Positions 7,816 to 14,506 of a stretch of DNA of 30,960 nucleotides are shown one piece after another (position 1 is the first letter of the stretch; each line of letters begins with the position of its first letter). Below the pieces are notes generated by a model. The model saw nothing but the letters and a program-made list of their open reading frames with translations. It had not been told where the DNA came from and made no database searches. This DNA is from a virus. The position numbers were made by a program, and so were the translations under genes. The DNA lies in the IMG/VR virus record IMGVR_UViG_3300014720_001820, positions 1-30,960 of that record. The stretch is one strand, 5' to 3'.

Positions 7816-8653
7816 CTCGTAATTTTTTTATTTTTTGCAACAGTGCAGCATTGTCCACTCTGGGAGTGTCTGACACCACAGTGATGTATAAATTGCCGCG
7901 CTGACGAGCATTGTGTACATGAGGCAAACCTTCACCAGTGATATTGAACACAGTGCCGTGCTGTGTGCCTTTGGGTATGCTGACTGAAAGATTTTTTCCT
8001 GACAGAGTGCGTATTTCTTTTTTAGTGCCTAAGATCAGATCAAACACATTCACTTTGATTTTGCTGTGTAAATTTATGCCATCTCGTTCCCATGTTTTGT
8101 GTCTTAAAATTTTGATTCTCACAATGAGATCACCGCGTGGAGCATTACTGATAGAGTCACTGCCTAATCCAGCAAATCTGATCATGTTGTTGTGTTCCAC
8201 TCCGGGTGGTATGTCTATGTTCACACTCTCCTGTCGACCATTGGGCAATCTGTAGCTGGCGATCAGTGATTTGCCATGGTACACATCTTCCAACTCCAGC
8301 GTGGCTTCTATGTTGATGTCCACATTGCGCGGATTGGATCTAAATGTGCTGGCTCTGCCAAAAGGTCCTCCACCACCTCCAAAAAAATTGTTGAATATGT
8401 CATTGATATCGCCATTGAAATTATAAGTGAAATTATCACCACCTTGACGATGCATGTCAGTGGTGCCGTATCTGTCATAGGCAGCTTTTTTTTGTGGATC
8501 TTTCAGTATGTCGTAGGCTTCATTGAGCTCTTTGAATTTGGCTTCATCACCACCTTTGTCTGGATGATGTTTCATGGCCTTGCTCTTGTAGGCTTTTTTC
8601 AAATCGTTTTCATTGGTGTTGCGACTAACACCTAAAACTTTGTAAGGATCCAT
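7802..8653 (-). CDS. dnaJ: DnaJ-like co-chaperone, type II (no zinc-finger)
   Basis: The 283-residue protein opens with a full J domain (1-65) carrying the HPD tripeptide at 30-32, which stimulates the ATPase of DnaK/Hsp70. A Gly/Phe-rich linker (about 85-100) follows, then two C-terminal beta-barrel substrate-binding domains, with no CxxCxGxG zinc repeats. This is the CbpA/type II layout. No dnaK is in the window, so it would recruit the host DnaK. It heads the operon dnaJ-def-clpA and has a sigma70-like promoter immediately upstream. Confidence 0.92.
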   Translation of the reverse strand: MDPYKVLGVSRNTNENDLKKAYKSKAMKHHPDKGGDEAKFKELNEAYDILKDPQKKAAYDRYGTTDMHRQGGDNFTYNFNGDINDIFNNFFGGGGGPFGRASTFRSNPRNVDINIEATLELEDVYHGKSLIASYRLPNGRQESVNIDIPPGVEHNNMIRFAGLGSDSISNAPRGDLIVRIKILRHKTWERDGINLHSKIKVNVFDLILGTKKEIRTLSGKNLSVSIPKGTQHGTVFNITGEGLPHVHNARQRGNLYITVVSDTPRVDNAALLQKIKKLRDELD

Positions 8654-8660
8654 ATGTTAT

Positions 8661-8688
8661 AATATAGTGGTTTTCTGTCAAAAGTCAA
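8661..8688 (-). promoter_or_regulatory. sigma70-like promoter for the dnaJ-def-clpA operon
   Basis: On the minus strand TTGACT (8683-8688) and TATATT (8661-8666) are 16 nt apart; an overlapping TTGACA and alternative -10 hexamers (TATTAT, TATAAC) also occur. Every choice of -10 ends within about 7 nt of the ATG at 8653, so the transcript would have little or no leader. The 47-nt gap holds nothing else that I can see. Confidence 0.5.
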
Positions 8689-8700
8689 GTGATAGAAATT

Positions 8701-9117
8701 TTATTTTTCTTTAAGGATGTATTTGATGGGATATTCGGCTTTGACTTTGACTCTTTTTTTGCTGTCGCTGTCCTCGTACTGTATCATATTAGGTGCCAAT
8801 TCCACAAAATCATCCACCTGTACCATATTTTGTACTCCATCGTGCCAGTAGGTCAGCTCAGCTGGAACTTTTCTAAATAAGGCAGCAATGCTGTCATACA
8901 GCCAGTATATGAATTTCCAAGTGATTAATACAATCTTCTTTGCTATCTGATACACATATTTGATCGCTGTGATTATTAACTTCACTGCGTGAGTGATCTT
9001 GGCAAACACCATGGCTGAATATTGAACAGAGTGAGAAAAAAAAGTTTTACTTTTTATCGCTGCTGTTTGGAGCCACTGAGCTGTTTTTGCTGCTATCTGT
9101 TTTAGTTGTTCCTTCAT
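8701..9117 (-). CDS. Hypothetical membrane-associated protein downstream of spanin-like genes
   Basis: I do not recognise this protein. From the ATG at 9117 it has 138 residues: a Lys/Ala-rich helical start, a long hydrophobic/aromatic amphipathic stretch in the middle (around ITHAVKLIITAIKYVY to WKFIYWLYDSI), and a charged soluble end. The start at 9117 makes it overlap the upstream lipoprotein gene by 71 nt in another frame; an ATG at 9012 would avoid the overlap and give 103 residues. Its position after the putative spanin pair would suit a lysis or membrane function such as a holin, but the topology is not typical, so this remains a guess. Confidence 0.45.
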   Translation of the reverse strand: MKEQLKQIAAKTAQWLQTAAIKSKTFFSHSVQYSAMVFAKITHAVKLIITAIKYVYQIAKKIVLITWKFIYWLYDSIAALFRKVPAELTYWHDGVQNMVQVDDFVELAPNMIQYEDSDSKKRVKVKAEYPIKYILKEK

Positions 9118-9451
9118 AATATTCTTTGTAACGTTCCAATATGTCCTGGGTTTGTTTGAGAGTGCTGCGAATTTGTGCAAAATTTTTGGCCAGCAGTTCA
9201 TAGTCCTCGTCGCTCAGTCCAAACAGCACAGGATCCAATCCCTCTTTCTTCATCTTGTCAAACACTTCCTGGGCGTTGTTGCTGGTGATCACGATCCATC
9301 TCAGCTTCTCCATCTCTTCCAATGTGGGGGTCTTGAGATTTAATTTTTCTCTAGGCTTCTCCTGTGTCAATATCTTGATGGCCTTCTCTCCCACCAAGCC
9401 GCAGCCGTTGAGGAACAGGCACAGGGTGATAATGGAAATTATTTTTATCAT
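9047..9451 (-). CDS. Lipoprotein, possible outer-membrane spanin subunit
   Basis: The 134-residue product begins with a lipoprotein signal: a short basic start, a hydrophobic core, and the lipobox LNGC with the lipidated cysteine at C17. The mature part contains a charged region with WIVITSNNAQEVF (about 52-64) and a helical segment to about residue 115, ending in a Ser/Lys-rich tail. It directly follows (TAAtATG) a gene with one membrane helix and a periplasmic coiled coil. This order matches Rz (inner) and Rz1 (outer lipoprotein) spanins, which fuse the two membranes at lysis. It is longer than classical Rz1, so another surface lipoprotein is possible. Confidence 0.55.
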   Translation of the reverse strand: MIKIISIITLCLFLNGCGLVGEKAIKILTQEKPREKLNLKTPTLEEMEKLRWIVITSNNAQEVFDKMKKEGLDPVLFGLSDEDYELLAKNFAQIRSTLKQTQDILERYKEYYEGTTKTDSSKNSSVAPNSSDKK

Positions 9452-9452
9452 A

Positions 9453-9938
9453 TTAGTTGTTATACTCTTTGAAACGGGGATTTGCCAGCGCCGGGCATTC
9501 CGAGTTTATCTCTGACTTCTTAGTGGCGTTCTTTTCTTGTTCTGTCAAAGGAGCCCCACCTGCTATCTCCACGCATCTCAGTGCTTTGTCGGATGCTTTG
9601 TTCACAATTCTTTCCATGGCTTCGGGTCTTTCCATGGCAGTCTTGCCGAGATCACGTGTGCCCTTGTTGAATCTTTTGTCTAGGTCGTCTATATCCTTCT
9701 TGAGATTGCCCACCAGTTTGTTGACCTCTTGATTGGCTTTGAGTATGGCTTCAAAATCTTTTTTCTGTTGCTCAATGTATTTGGTCTGTGCCTCCAGGGC
9801 CTGTTCCATCTTGACCTGATTGCCCTTGAGTATGGCATTGTCACTTCGCAGTTTGAGCACATAGGCACCAGCACCTGCCACACCCAGCAGCATGATGATG
9901 GTAAACACCATTTTTATCTGTCCGAATAGTCCAAACAT
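9453..9938 (-). CDS. Rz-like inner-membrane spanin candidate
   Basis: The 161-residue product has a single N-terminal membrane segment (about 9-28). A long Lys/Glu/Gln-rich heptad region (about 33-95) follows, predicted to be a periplasmic coiled coil, and the C-terminal part has two cysteines (in LRCVEIAGG and SECPAL). That is the layout of inner-membrane spanins. The next gene encodes a lipoprotein, supporting a two-part spanin. It begins 1 nt after the stop of the 236-residue gene, with a GGA 8-10 nt upstream as a weak ribosome-binding site. Confidence 0.65.
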   Translation of the reverse strand: MFGLFGQIKMVFTIIMLLGVAGAGAYVLKLRSDNAILKGNQVKMEQALEAQTKYIEQQKKDFEAILKANQEVNKLVGNLKKDIDDLDKRFNKGTRDLGKTAMERPEAMERIVNKASDKALRCVEIAGGAPLTEQEKNATKKSEINSECPALANPRFKEYNN

Positions 9939-9939
9939 A

Positions 9940-10650
9940 TTATTTTTCCAATATCACACAATGCCGATCATTTTCCAGCACGTATTTGTTGCCATAGATA
10001 CTTATGTTGTAGTCACCTATGTATTTGGTAAGATAGAGCACTTCAGGAAAGCTGTTGAAGCTGTAGGATTCTGTGATCTCACGCAGTTTGTTCACTGTGA
10101 TGCCTTGATCCACAAATCTAAAACGCAAAGGCTCAGCATATTTTTTACTGAACACAATGTGATTGTCTTCCATGATCACTTCATCCACATAACTGTTGGC
10201 AAAGAAATTCTTGTAGTTTTCCATGGCAGTTTCATTCTTGCGTATGCTGTACTCATTGCCGTCTTTGGGCACAATTGTTTCCAGTGTGGCTAGATCCGCG
10301 GGTTGACTTCTAAAATTTTTGTAGTATCTAAATTTGAATTCATTCACGTCTGCTAATTTTTTAATGCCGTCCAGTATTTCTGTGATCTGTTTACCCACGT
10401 GTCTGCTGCGTTCCATTTCCACAAACACTCTGTAGTAACCATCTGGCTGTTCACCACTGGTCTTGTCAGCATCCAGCACAAATTCGTAACCTTTTTCAAT
10501 AAAGTTAACCAAATCTTCTGCTGCTTGAATGGGTTTGACTCTGAAACTCAACACCACAATCTTTTCGTCAGTGCCCATTTTGGACTGATACGAATCCACT
10601 TCAAAAATATAATCCACACAGTATTTTAAATCGTGTTTGTTCAATGACAT
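9940..10650 (-). CDS. Conserved T4-like marine phage protein of unknown function (236 aa)
   Basis: A soluble, charged, alpha/beta-looking protein with no signal or membrane segment. The N-terminal stretch KHDLKYCVDYIFEVDSYQSK and the following segment to VFVEMERSR resemble a conserved family I recall from marine T4-like phages, never assigned a role to my knowledge. It lies between the 169-residue gene (TAAgATG junction) and the Rz-like gene (TAAtATG junction), so it belongs to the late operon starting at 11161. Confidence 0.65.
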   Translation of the reverse strand: MSLNKHDLKYCVDYIFEVDSYQSKMGTDEKIVVLSFRVKPIQAAEDLVNFIEKGYEFVLDADKTSGEQPDGYYRVFVEMERSRHVGKQITEILDGIKKLADVNEFKFRYYKNFRSQPADLATLETIVPKDGNEYSIRKNETAMENYKNFFANSYVDEVIMEDNHIVFSKKYAEPLRFRFVDQGITVNKLREITESYSFNSFPEVLYLTKYIGDYNISIYGNKYVLENDRHCVILEK

Positions 10651-10651
10651 C

Positions 10652-11161
10652 TTATGTTTCTGGAGTTATGGGTTGAGTTTGATCCACAGGTTGAATGTCC
10701 TGCACTGGAGTGTCTTTGATTGGTTCATTGCTGTAATTCATTTGACTCTGCATGCCGTCGTAGATATTCTTCATAAGATTGATGGGCATGGTGATTTCCA
10801 CTATCCAAATGGGAGTTGTATCCAGCTTGCCTTTTTTGGTGCCTGGTCTCACATCATCTGGTTCCACAATCTTTCTAGGTGCAATCAACTGATCTTTTTT
10901 GTAGGTGACCTTGCAATCGTAGTCCAACAATCTTTTGCCACCCATGGGGTCTGGCATCTGTTTCAAAGGCCACATGAATTTGCATGACACATAGTGTTTG
11001 GTCATGATGGGTCCTTCGATCAACTCACCATCCTGCCAATTGTCATACACATATAGATCCAATTCATCCAGCACTCTTTCAAAATCTTTGATGATGGCAA
11101 ATGCATTGTCATTGCCGTATATGGTTTCTATGTTTTTTAAAATATCTGCTGTGTCGTGCAT
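10652..11161 (-). CDS. Conserved T4-like marine phage protein of unknown function (169 aa), first gene of late operon
   Basis: Soluble protein with a recognisable conserved core: VYDNWQDGELIEGP, CKFMWPLKQMPDPMGGKRLLDYD and WIVEITMPINL. This resembles a conserved family in marine T4-like phages for which I know no function. The C-terminus is Pro/Gln/Thr-rich and probably disordered. A late-promoter motif CTAAATA lies 18 nt upstream, back to back with the phoH promoter. It starts a five-gene run with mostly 1-nt junctions. Confidence 0.65.
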   Translation of the reverse strand: MHDTADILKNIETIYGNDNAFAIIKDFERVLDELDLYVYDNWQDGELIEGPIMTKHYVSCKFMWPLKQMPDPMGGKRLLDYDCKVTYKKDQLIAPRKIVEPDDVRPGTKKGKLDTTPIWIVEITMPINLMKNIYDGMQSQMNYSNEPIKDTPVQDIQPVDQTQPITPET

Positions 11162-11179
11162 AATTGTATGTATCCAGTG

Positions 11180-11186
11180 TATTTAG
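11180..11186 (-). promoter_or_regulatory. Late-promoter motif CTAAATA for the 11161-to-8701 operon
   Basis: CTAAATA is read on the minus strand 18 nt upstream of the ATG at 11161. It is one half of a divergent promoter pair with the plus-strand motif at 11234-11240. No convincing Shine-Dalgarno sequence lies in the leader. Confidence 0.5.
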
Positions 11187-11233
11187 CCATAGCGTGACTG
11201 ATAACATGCTAGTTTTATAGACAGTTAACCACC

Positions 11234-11240
11234 ATAAATA
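11234..11240 (+). promoter_or_regulatory. Late-promoter motif ATAAATA for phoH
   Basis: ATAAATA on the plus strand lies 31 nt upstream of the phoH ATG at 11272; the leader carries a strong AAGGAG ribosome-binding site ending 5-6 nt before the start. Confidence 0.55.
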
Positions 11241-11271
11241 CTTGTACATTACCACGAACCAAGGAGCGTCG

Positions 11272-11994
11272 ATGGGATCAAAAAGAAACGCTTTTCGCAA
11301 GCGATCTAAACACAACAACATACTGCAAATCAATCAATATCAAATAGAAAAACAAAAAGATGTCCAAATAATACCCCGCAACAAAAATCAAGAATCCTAC
11401 CTAATCAAACTGTTAGACCCCAGCAAAGACATTGTGTTTGGTGTGGGACCGGCTGGCACAGGCAAAACACTGTTGGCAGTGCAGGTGGCCATCAAAATGT
11501 TCAAAGAACGTAGGGTGGATCGCGTGATCATCACCAGACCAGCAGTGAGTGTGGATGAAGACATTGGATTTTTGCCTGGCACATTGGAAGAAAAAATGGC
11601 GCCTTGGACACGCCCTATATTTGATGTGTTTCAGGAATATTTTAGAACACAGGATCTAAAAAATATGATGTATGAAGGTGTGATTGAAATAGCACCTTTG
11701 GCATTCATGCGAGGAAGAAACTTTATTCGTGCATTCATAGTGGCAGATGAGTGTCAGAATACCACCCACAGCCAAATGAAGATGTTGCTGACACGTTTGA
11801 GCGCAGGATCCAAAATGGCAGTGACAGGTGATCTCAATCAAGCAGATAGACAGCACGATAATGGACTGCTGGATTTTATTGAAAAATTAAATAAAAAAGA
11901 CAAGGCTCAACGCATTGATATGGTGAGTTTTCATAAAGGAGACATTGAACGTCATCCTGCTGTGCGAGAAGTATTGGATATCTACGGGGATTAA
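11272..11994 (+). CDS. phoH: PhoH-like ATPase
   Basis: The ATG at 11272 is chosen because AAGGAG stands at the right distance before it; an earlier in-frame ATG at 11242 has no such site. The 240-residue product has the PhoH Walker A GPAGTGKT (59-66), an ITRPAVSVDEDIGFLPG segment typical of PhoH, and Walker B IVADE followed by CQN (about 156-163). PhoH proteins are P-loop ATPases, often fused or linked to RNA handling. The gene is widespread in marine phages; its role there is unresolved and it is not a proof of phosphate control. It is one of only two plus-strand genes here. Its stop codon shares 3 nt with the stop of the convergent parvulin gene. Confidence 0.93.
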   Translation: MGSKRNAFRKRSKHNNILQINQYQIEKQKDVQIIPRNKNQESYLIKLLDPSKDIVFGVGPAGTGKTLLAVQVAIKMFKERRVDRVIITRPAVSVDEDIGFLPGTLEEKMAPWTRPIFDVFQEYFRTQDLKNMMYEGVIEIAPLAFMRGRNFIRAFIVADECQNTTHSQMKMLLTRLSAGSKMAVTGDLNQADRQHDNGLLDFIEKLNKKDKAQRIDMVSFHKGDIERHPAVREVLDIYGD

Positions 11995-12302
11995 TTTTTT
12001 CGGATAATGTGATATCCGTACACAGTGGGGCACACTCCACTGACTTCACCCACTTGCAATATGTCTATGTAGGCAACAAAATCTTGATCCATTGTGCTGG
12101 GCTTGAATGTGCCTAAATTTCCTTGATTCACTTTGCTGGGGCAATCACTGTATTTCACAGCAGCATCTTCAAAAGTGATCACGCCTTGAGCAATTTCATT
12201 TCTTATTCTCACAGCTTCAAAAAGAGCCTCTTCTTGAATTTTAGTGCCTGTGTATCTGGTGGCTCCTTGATAACTGATCAATATGTGACTGGCTCTGTAC
12301 AT
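11991..12302 (-). CDS. Parvulin-type peptidyl-prolyl isomerase, single domain
   Basis: The 103-residue protein covers just one PPIC/rotamase domain. It has ASHILIS at the N-terminus (active-site H6), KYSDCPS (50-56) with the Cys/Asp pair, a GNLGTF turn, a buried Phe near 75, GEVSG, and the terminal GYHII with H98. Such enzymes interconvert cis and trans peptidyl-proline bonds and help folding. There is no signal peptide, so it acts in the cytoplasm, for example on phage structural proteins. It starts 1 nt after the clamp-loader stop (TAAcATG), so it is probably co-translated with gene 44. Confidence 0.85.
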   Translation of the reverse strand: MYRASHILISYQGATRYTGTKIQEEALFEAVRIRNEIAQGVITFEDAAVKYSDCPSKVNQGNLGTFKPSTMDQDFVAYIDILQVGEVSGVCPTVYGYHIIRKN

Positions 12303-12303
12303 G

Positions 12304-13221
12304 TTATTCCATGTGGGAAAGTTTGATCATGGTGGCTGATAGATTTATTTCTGGATCTGATATCAACGTGTGATCCACCAGACCTTGTTTGATGATTTGA
12401 ATGGCTTTTTCTTGACGTGTTTCATTGCCAAACAGTGTGATATTATTATACATCCATTTAAAAATATCTTCCACTTCATCAGGTCTCACTTGACTGCACA
12501 CCAATTTCCTTGCTTCAGTGATCTTGCCTGCTTTGAACAATTCCACCATTTGTAACTTGTAATCTGATTCACCCATGTCACTCTTTTCAGGTTTCAGCAA
12601 CACGCCATTCTGTGCATTCATTTGCACCATGTTGATACACTTTCTAAGATCTGGATATGTGGCTTTGACATAAGTGTCCAATGTTTCTAGATCAGGAGTT
12701 ACTCCTTCTTTCATTAATATTTCAGCCACTCTGGCTGTGAATTCTGTTTGATCCACACGTTCAATGTGGAATCCTTGACATCTGCTGTGCAGTGCTGGGA
12801 TCACTCTGTTGGGATAGTTACAAGTTAATATAAATCTTGATGTGGTATGATATTCTTCCATCACACCACGCAGTGCTGCTTGTGCGTTGGGAGATAGATA
12901 ATCTGCCTCATCCAACAACACCACTTTAAAATCACCAAACGGAATCATTTGTACAAAATTAACAATTTTAGCTCTCACATCATCCACAGAGTTCGTCCTG
13001 CTGGCGTTGATTTCCAGCACATCCAGATCATTCACTTGCAATTCATTCAACAGTATTTTGGCCAATGTGGTTTTGCCTATGCCAGCATTGCCGCTGAACA
13101 GCAAATGAGGAATGCTCTTGTCTCGAACCCAAGTTTGAATCTGTTTTTTCTGATGTTCATCTCTAAACACATATTCATTAAGAGTTTTTGGTCTCCATTT
13201 TTCGGTCCATAATTCCTTCAT
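12304..13221 (-). CDS. 44: Sliding-clamp loader large subunit (T4 gp44-like, RFC-type AAA+ ATPase)
   Basis: The 305-residue product shows the clamp-loader signatures: WTEKWRPKTLNEY at the start, Walker A GNAGIGKT (44-51), the DEAD Walker B in VLLDEADYLS (101-110), sensor-1 ILTCNY, and the SRC arginine-finger motif (146-148). In T4, four gp44 and one gp62 load the gp45 clamp at the primer end for DNA polymerase gp43. Genes 45 and 62 are not in this window. Its ATG overlaps the stop of an upstream homing endonuclease (ATGA), and it is followed by the parvulin gene after 1 nt. Confidence 0.95.
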   Translation of the reverse strand: MKELWTEKWRPKTLNEYVFRDEHQKKQIQTWVRDKSIPHLLFSGNAGIGKTTLAKILLNELQVNDLDVLEINASRTNSVDDVRAKIVNFVQMIPFGDFKVVLLDEADYLSPNAQAALRGVMEEYHTTSRFILTCNYPNRVIPALHSRCQGFHIERVDQTEFTARVAEILMKEGVTPDLETLDTYVKATYPDLRKCINMVQMNAQNGVLLKPEKSDMGESDYKLQMVELFKAGKITEARKLVCSQVRPDEVEDIFKWMYNNITLFGNETRQEKAIQIIKQGLVDHTLISDPEINLSATMIKLSHME

Positions 13222-13916
13222 ATTTTAATCTTCTTCCCTTCTAATACTAATATCGCACTATAACGTTTTTGTTTTACACTGTCAAGTTTTGCTTTATTCA
13301 AACGTTCAAGTTTTTTATCTTTACCATGATTATTCCAAGTATAATTTCCTTTTATTTCAAATATTGTACTATCTATTTGAAAATCGCTGATGTATAATCT
13401 TTCTTTTTTGGTATCAGGATCTTTATAATAAAAACATGGTCCTCTTTTAACATTCTTTTTAATATAATCTATTCCATGCTGGTCTTCTAATTCTTTTAAA
13501 AAATTATATTCGTAACTACTTTGATACATAATATCAGTATCTTTGTATGTTCTCCATTTATTTTGATTATCCCATGGATGATCTTTCCAATGATGATGCA
13601 TTATTTTTGCAAGTTTTTTATAATGTCCGTTTTTTACTCTTGTTTTACCTGCTTTAATTTGTGAACTTTTTGTAATTCCTAGACGTATTCTTGTTTCAAG
13701 ACTTTTTTTTGTTCTACTTGTATGATCTAAATTACTAAAATTTTTTCTTTTTCCTGCACAGCTATTATAATGTTTTGAACAACATAATATACCACTTCGA
13801 AATTGATATTGGGCTTTTTGTCCACAGCCATAAGAGCAGTGTTCTATACTGTTAATTTTTTTATAATAAGGATTATGATGTGTCATACTATGAATAGAAA
13901 AGTGTTTTCTGTCCAT
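13218..13916 (-). CDS. Homing endonuclease-like protein, PD-(D/E)xK/EDxHD type with zinc finger
   Basis: The 232-residue product has an N-terminal metal-binding cluster (C27, C31, C45, C46, H49, C53), a basic linker with repeated Lys/Arg, and a C-terminal nuclease fold. In the fold, YEYNF (135-139) is followed by ISDFQ (D178) and FEIKG (E187, K189), fitting a D...ExK active site. Phage free-standing homing endonucleases of this type are known, so I read it as a mobile gene aimed at the gene 44 region. It is AT-rich compared with neighbours. Its own late-promoter motif ends 3 nt before the ATG, and its stop overlaps the gene 44 start. A Vsr-like repair nuclease is a less likely alternative. 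Confidence 0.75.
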   Translation of the reverse strand: MDRKHFSIHSMTHHNPYYKKINSIEHCSYGCGQKAQYQFRSGILCCSKHYNSCAGKRKNFSNLDHTSRTKKSLETRIRLGITKSSQIKAGKTRVKNGHYKKLAKIMHHHWKDHPWDNQNKWRTYKDTDIMYQSSYEYNFLKELEDQHGIDYIKKNVKRGPCFYYKDPDTKKERLYISDFQIDSTIFEIKGNYTWNNHGKDKKLERLNKAKLDSVKQKRYSAILVLEGKKIKI

Positions 13917-13919
13917 AGT

Positions 13920-13926
13920 TATTTAT
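13920..13926 (-). promoter_or_regulatory. Late-promoter-like motif ATAAATA 3 nt before the endonuclease ATG
   Basis: The minus strand reads ATAAATA-ACT-ATG. If used as a T4-type late promoter the start point would fall within the start codon, so either an mRNA from upstream is used or the motif is chance. Confidence 0.35.
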
Positions 13927-13935
13927 GCCATTTCA

Positions 13936-14103
13936 TCAGTTTCTTTTAATGTATTCTTGACCTATGCCAGAAATTATCAAAGGTATGTATAGCAACATCC
14001 ACCACCAACCCACAAGATACCCCAATATGTGCAGCGTCATCAGTGTGATGCCCAACACACCAGTGTTGTTTAATCCAGGGTTTCTAGTTTCAGGAAATTT
14101 CAT
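13936..14103 (-). CDS. Small two-helix membrane protein (55 aa)
   Basis: This short gene begins at the ATG at 14103 and ends with TGA at 13936-13938. The product starts MKFPETRNPGLNNTGVLG and then has two hydrophobic stretches: about 17-32, and about 34-47 around the Trp-rich VGWWWMLLY. It ends GQEYIKRN. It stands alone between the GroES-like gene and the endonuclease, behind a well-formed sigma70-like promoter whose -10 lies 6 nt from the ATG, which strongly supports it being a real gene. It could be a small inner-membrane effector expressed early, but I do not recognise it. Confidence 0.7.
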   Translation of the reverse strand: MKFPETRNPGLNNTGVLGITLMTLHILGYLVGWWWMLLYIPLIISGIGQEYIKRN

Positions 14104-14109
14104 ACTGTC

Positions 14110-14138
14110 AGTATATGACAGATTGAGGAGGAAGTCAA
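14110..14138 (-). promoter_or_regulatory. sigma70-like promoter for the 55-aa membrane protein
   Basis: TTGACT (14133-14138) and TATACT (14110-14115) on the minus strand are exactly 17 nt apart. Six nt separate the -10 from the ATG, so transcription would begin at the A of the ATG. The -35 hexamer is the same as in the dnaJ promoter. Confidence 0.7.
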
Positions 14139-14143
14139 GTGTT

Positions 14144-14503
14144 TTACAGCTGATTTTCTTTGCCCACGTACCAATCTTCTGGTTTTTGTTTGGTCCACAT
14201 CAGCACGCTTTTGGCTTCCACCATTCTCACTGTGTGTTCCACACCATCAGTTTTGATTTTGGCACCTCTGGTCCATCTGCCGTGTTCCACCAAGATCCAA
14301 TCACCCACCACATATTCATCTGTGTTGTCCCGGCCTTTGGCATACACTTTGGCCCATCTGGGTTTGATACCGTGCACCTTGCCATCATCTGTATTGAGTA
14401 TGATACCGCCTTTGGTCTTGAATGAATCAAAACTCATATCGCTCACAATCACACGATCTTTGATCGGGATCAAGTCTCCTTCGAGAGTGCGATATGAACT
14501 CAT
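14144..14503 (-). CDS. GroES/gp31-like co-chaperonin
   Basis: The 119-residue product has the Cpn10 start LIPIKDRVIV (11-20), then a mobile-loop region (about 22-40) with the hydrophobic tripeptide IIL at 34-36 that would dock onto GroEL. Beta-barrel strands follow (VYAKG, VGDWILVEHG), and an extension after about 100 is absent from GroES. T4 replaces host GroES with its own gp31 so that the major capsid protein can fold; this gene is a candidate for that role. It begins 3 nt after the stop of the 99-residue gene, in a unit with a late promoter. Confidence 0.85.
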   Translation of the reverse strand: MSSYRTLEGDLIPIKDRVIVSDMSFDSFKTKGGIILNTDDGKVHGIKPRWAKVYAKGRDNTDEYVVGDWILVEHGRWTRGAKIKTDGVEHTVRMVEAKSVLMWTKQKPEDWYVGKENQL

Positions 14504-14506
14504 AGT

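Noticed and set aside
9034-9043. Run of eight A (T on the coding strand) as a programmed frameshift linking the lipoprotein and the 8701-9117 gene
   Set aside because: The two frames overlap far from this run, the downstream gene has its own ATG candidates, and no slippery heptamer with downstream structure was seen.
11242-11271. Upstream in-frame ATG of phoH as the start
   Set aside because: The ATG at 11272 has AAGGAG at the right distance, while the ATG at 11242 sits almost on the promoter motif and adds a non-PhoH peptide.
11272-11994. phoH as proof of phosphate-stress control
   Set aside because: PhoH is common in marine phages with no fixed link to phosphate, and no Pho-box-like repeat was found upstream.
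12001-12018. Inverted repeat CGGATA/TATCCG near the phoH-parvulin junction as a terminator
   Set aside because: It lies inside the parvulin coding end; the T-run precedes rather than follows it on the plus strand, and on the minus strand it is followed by A residues.
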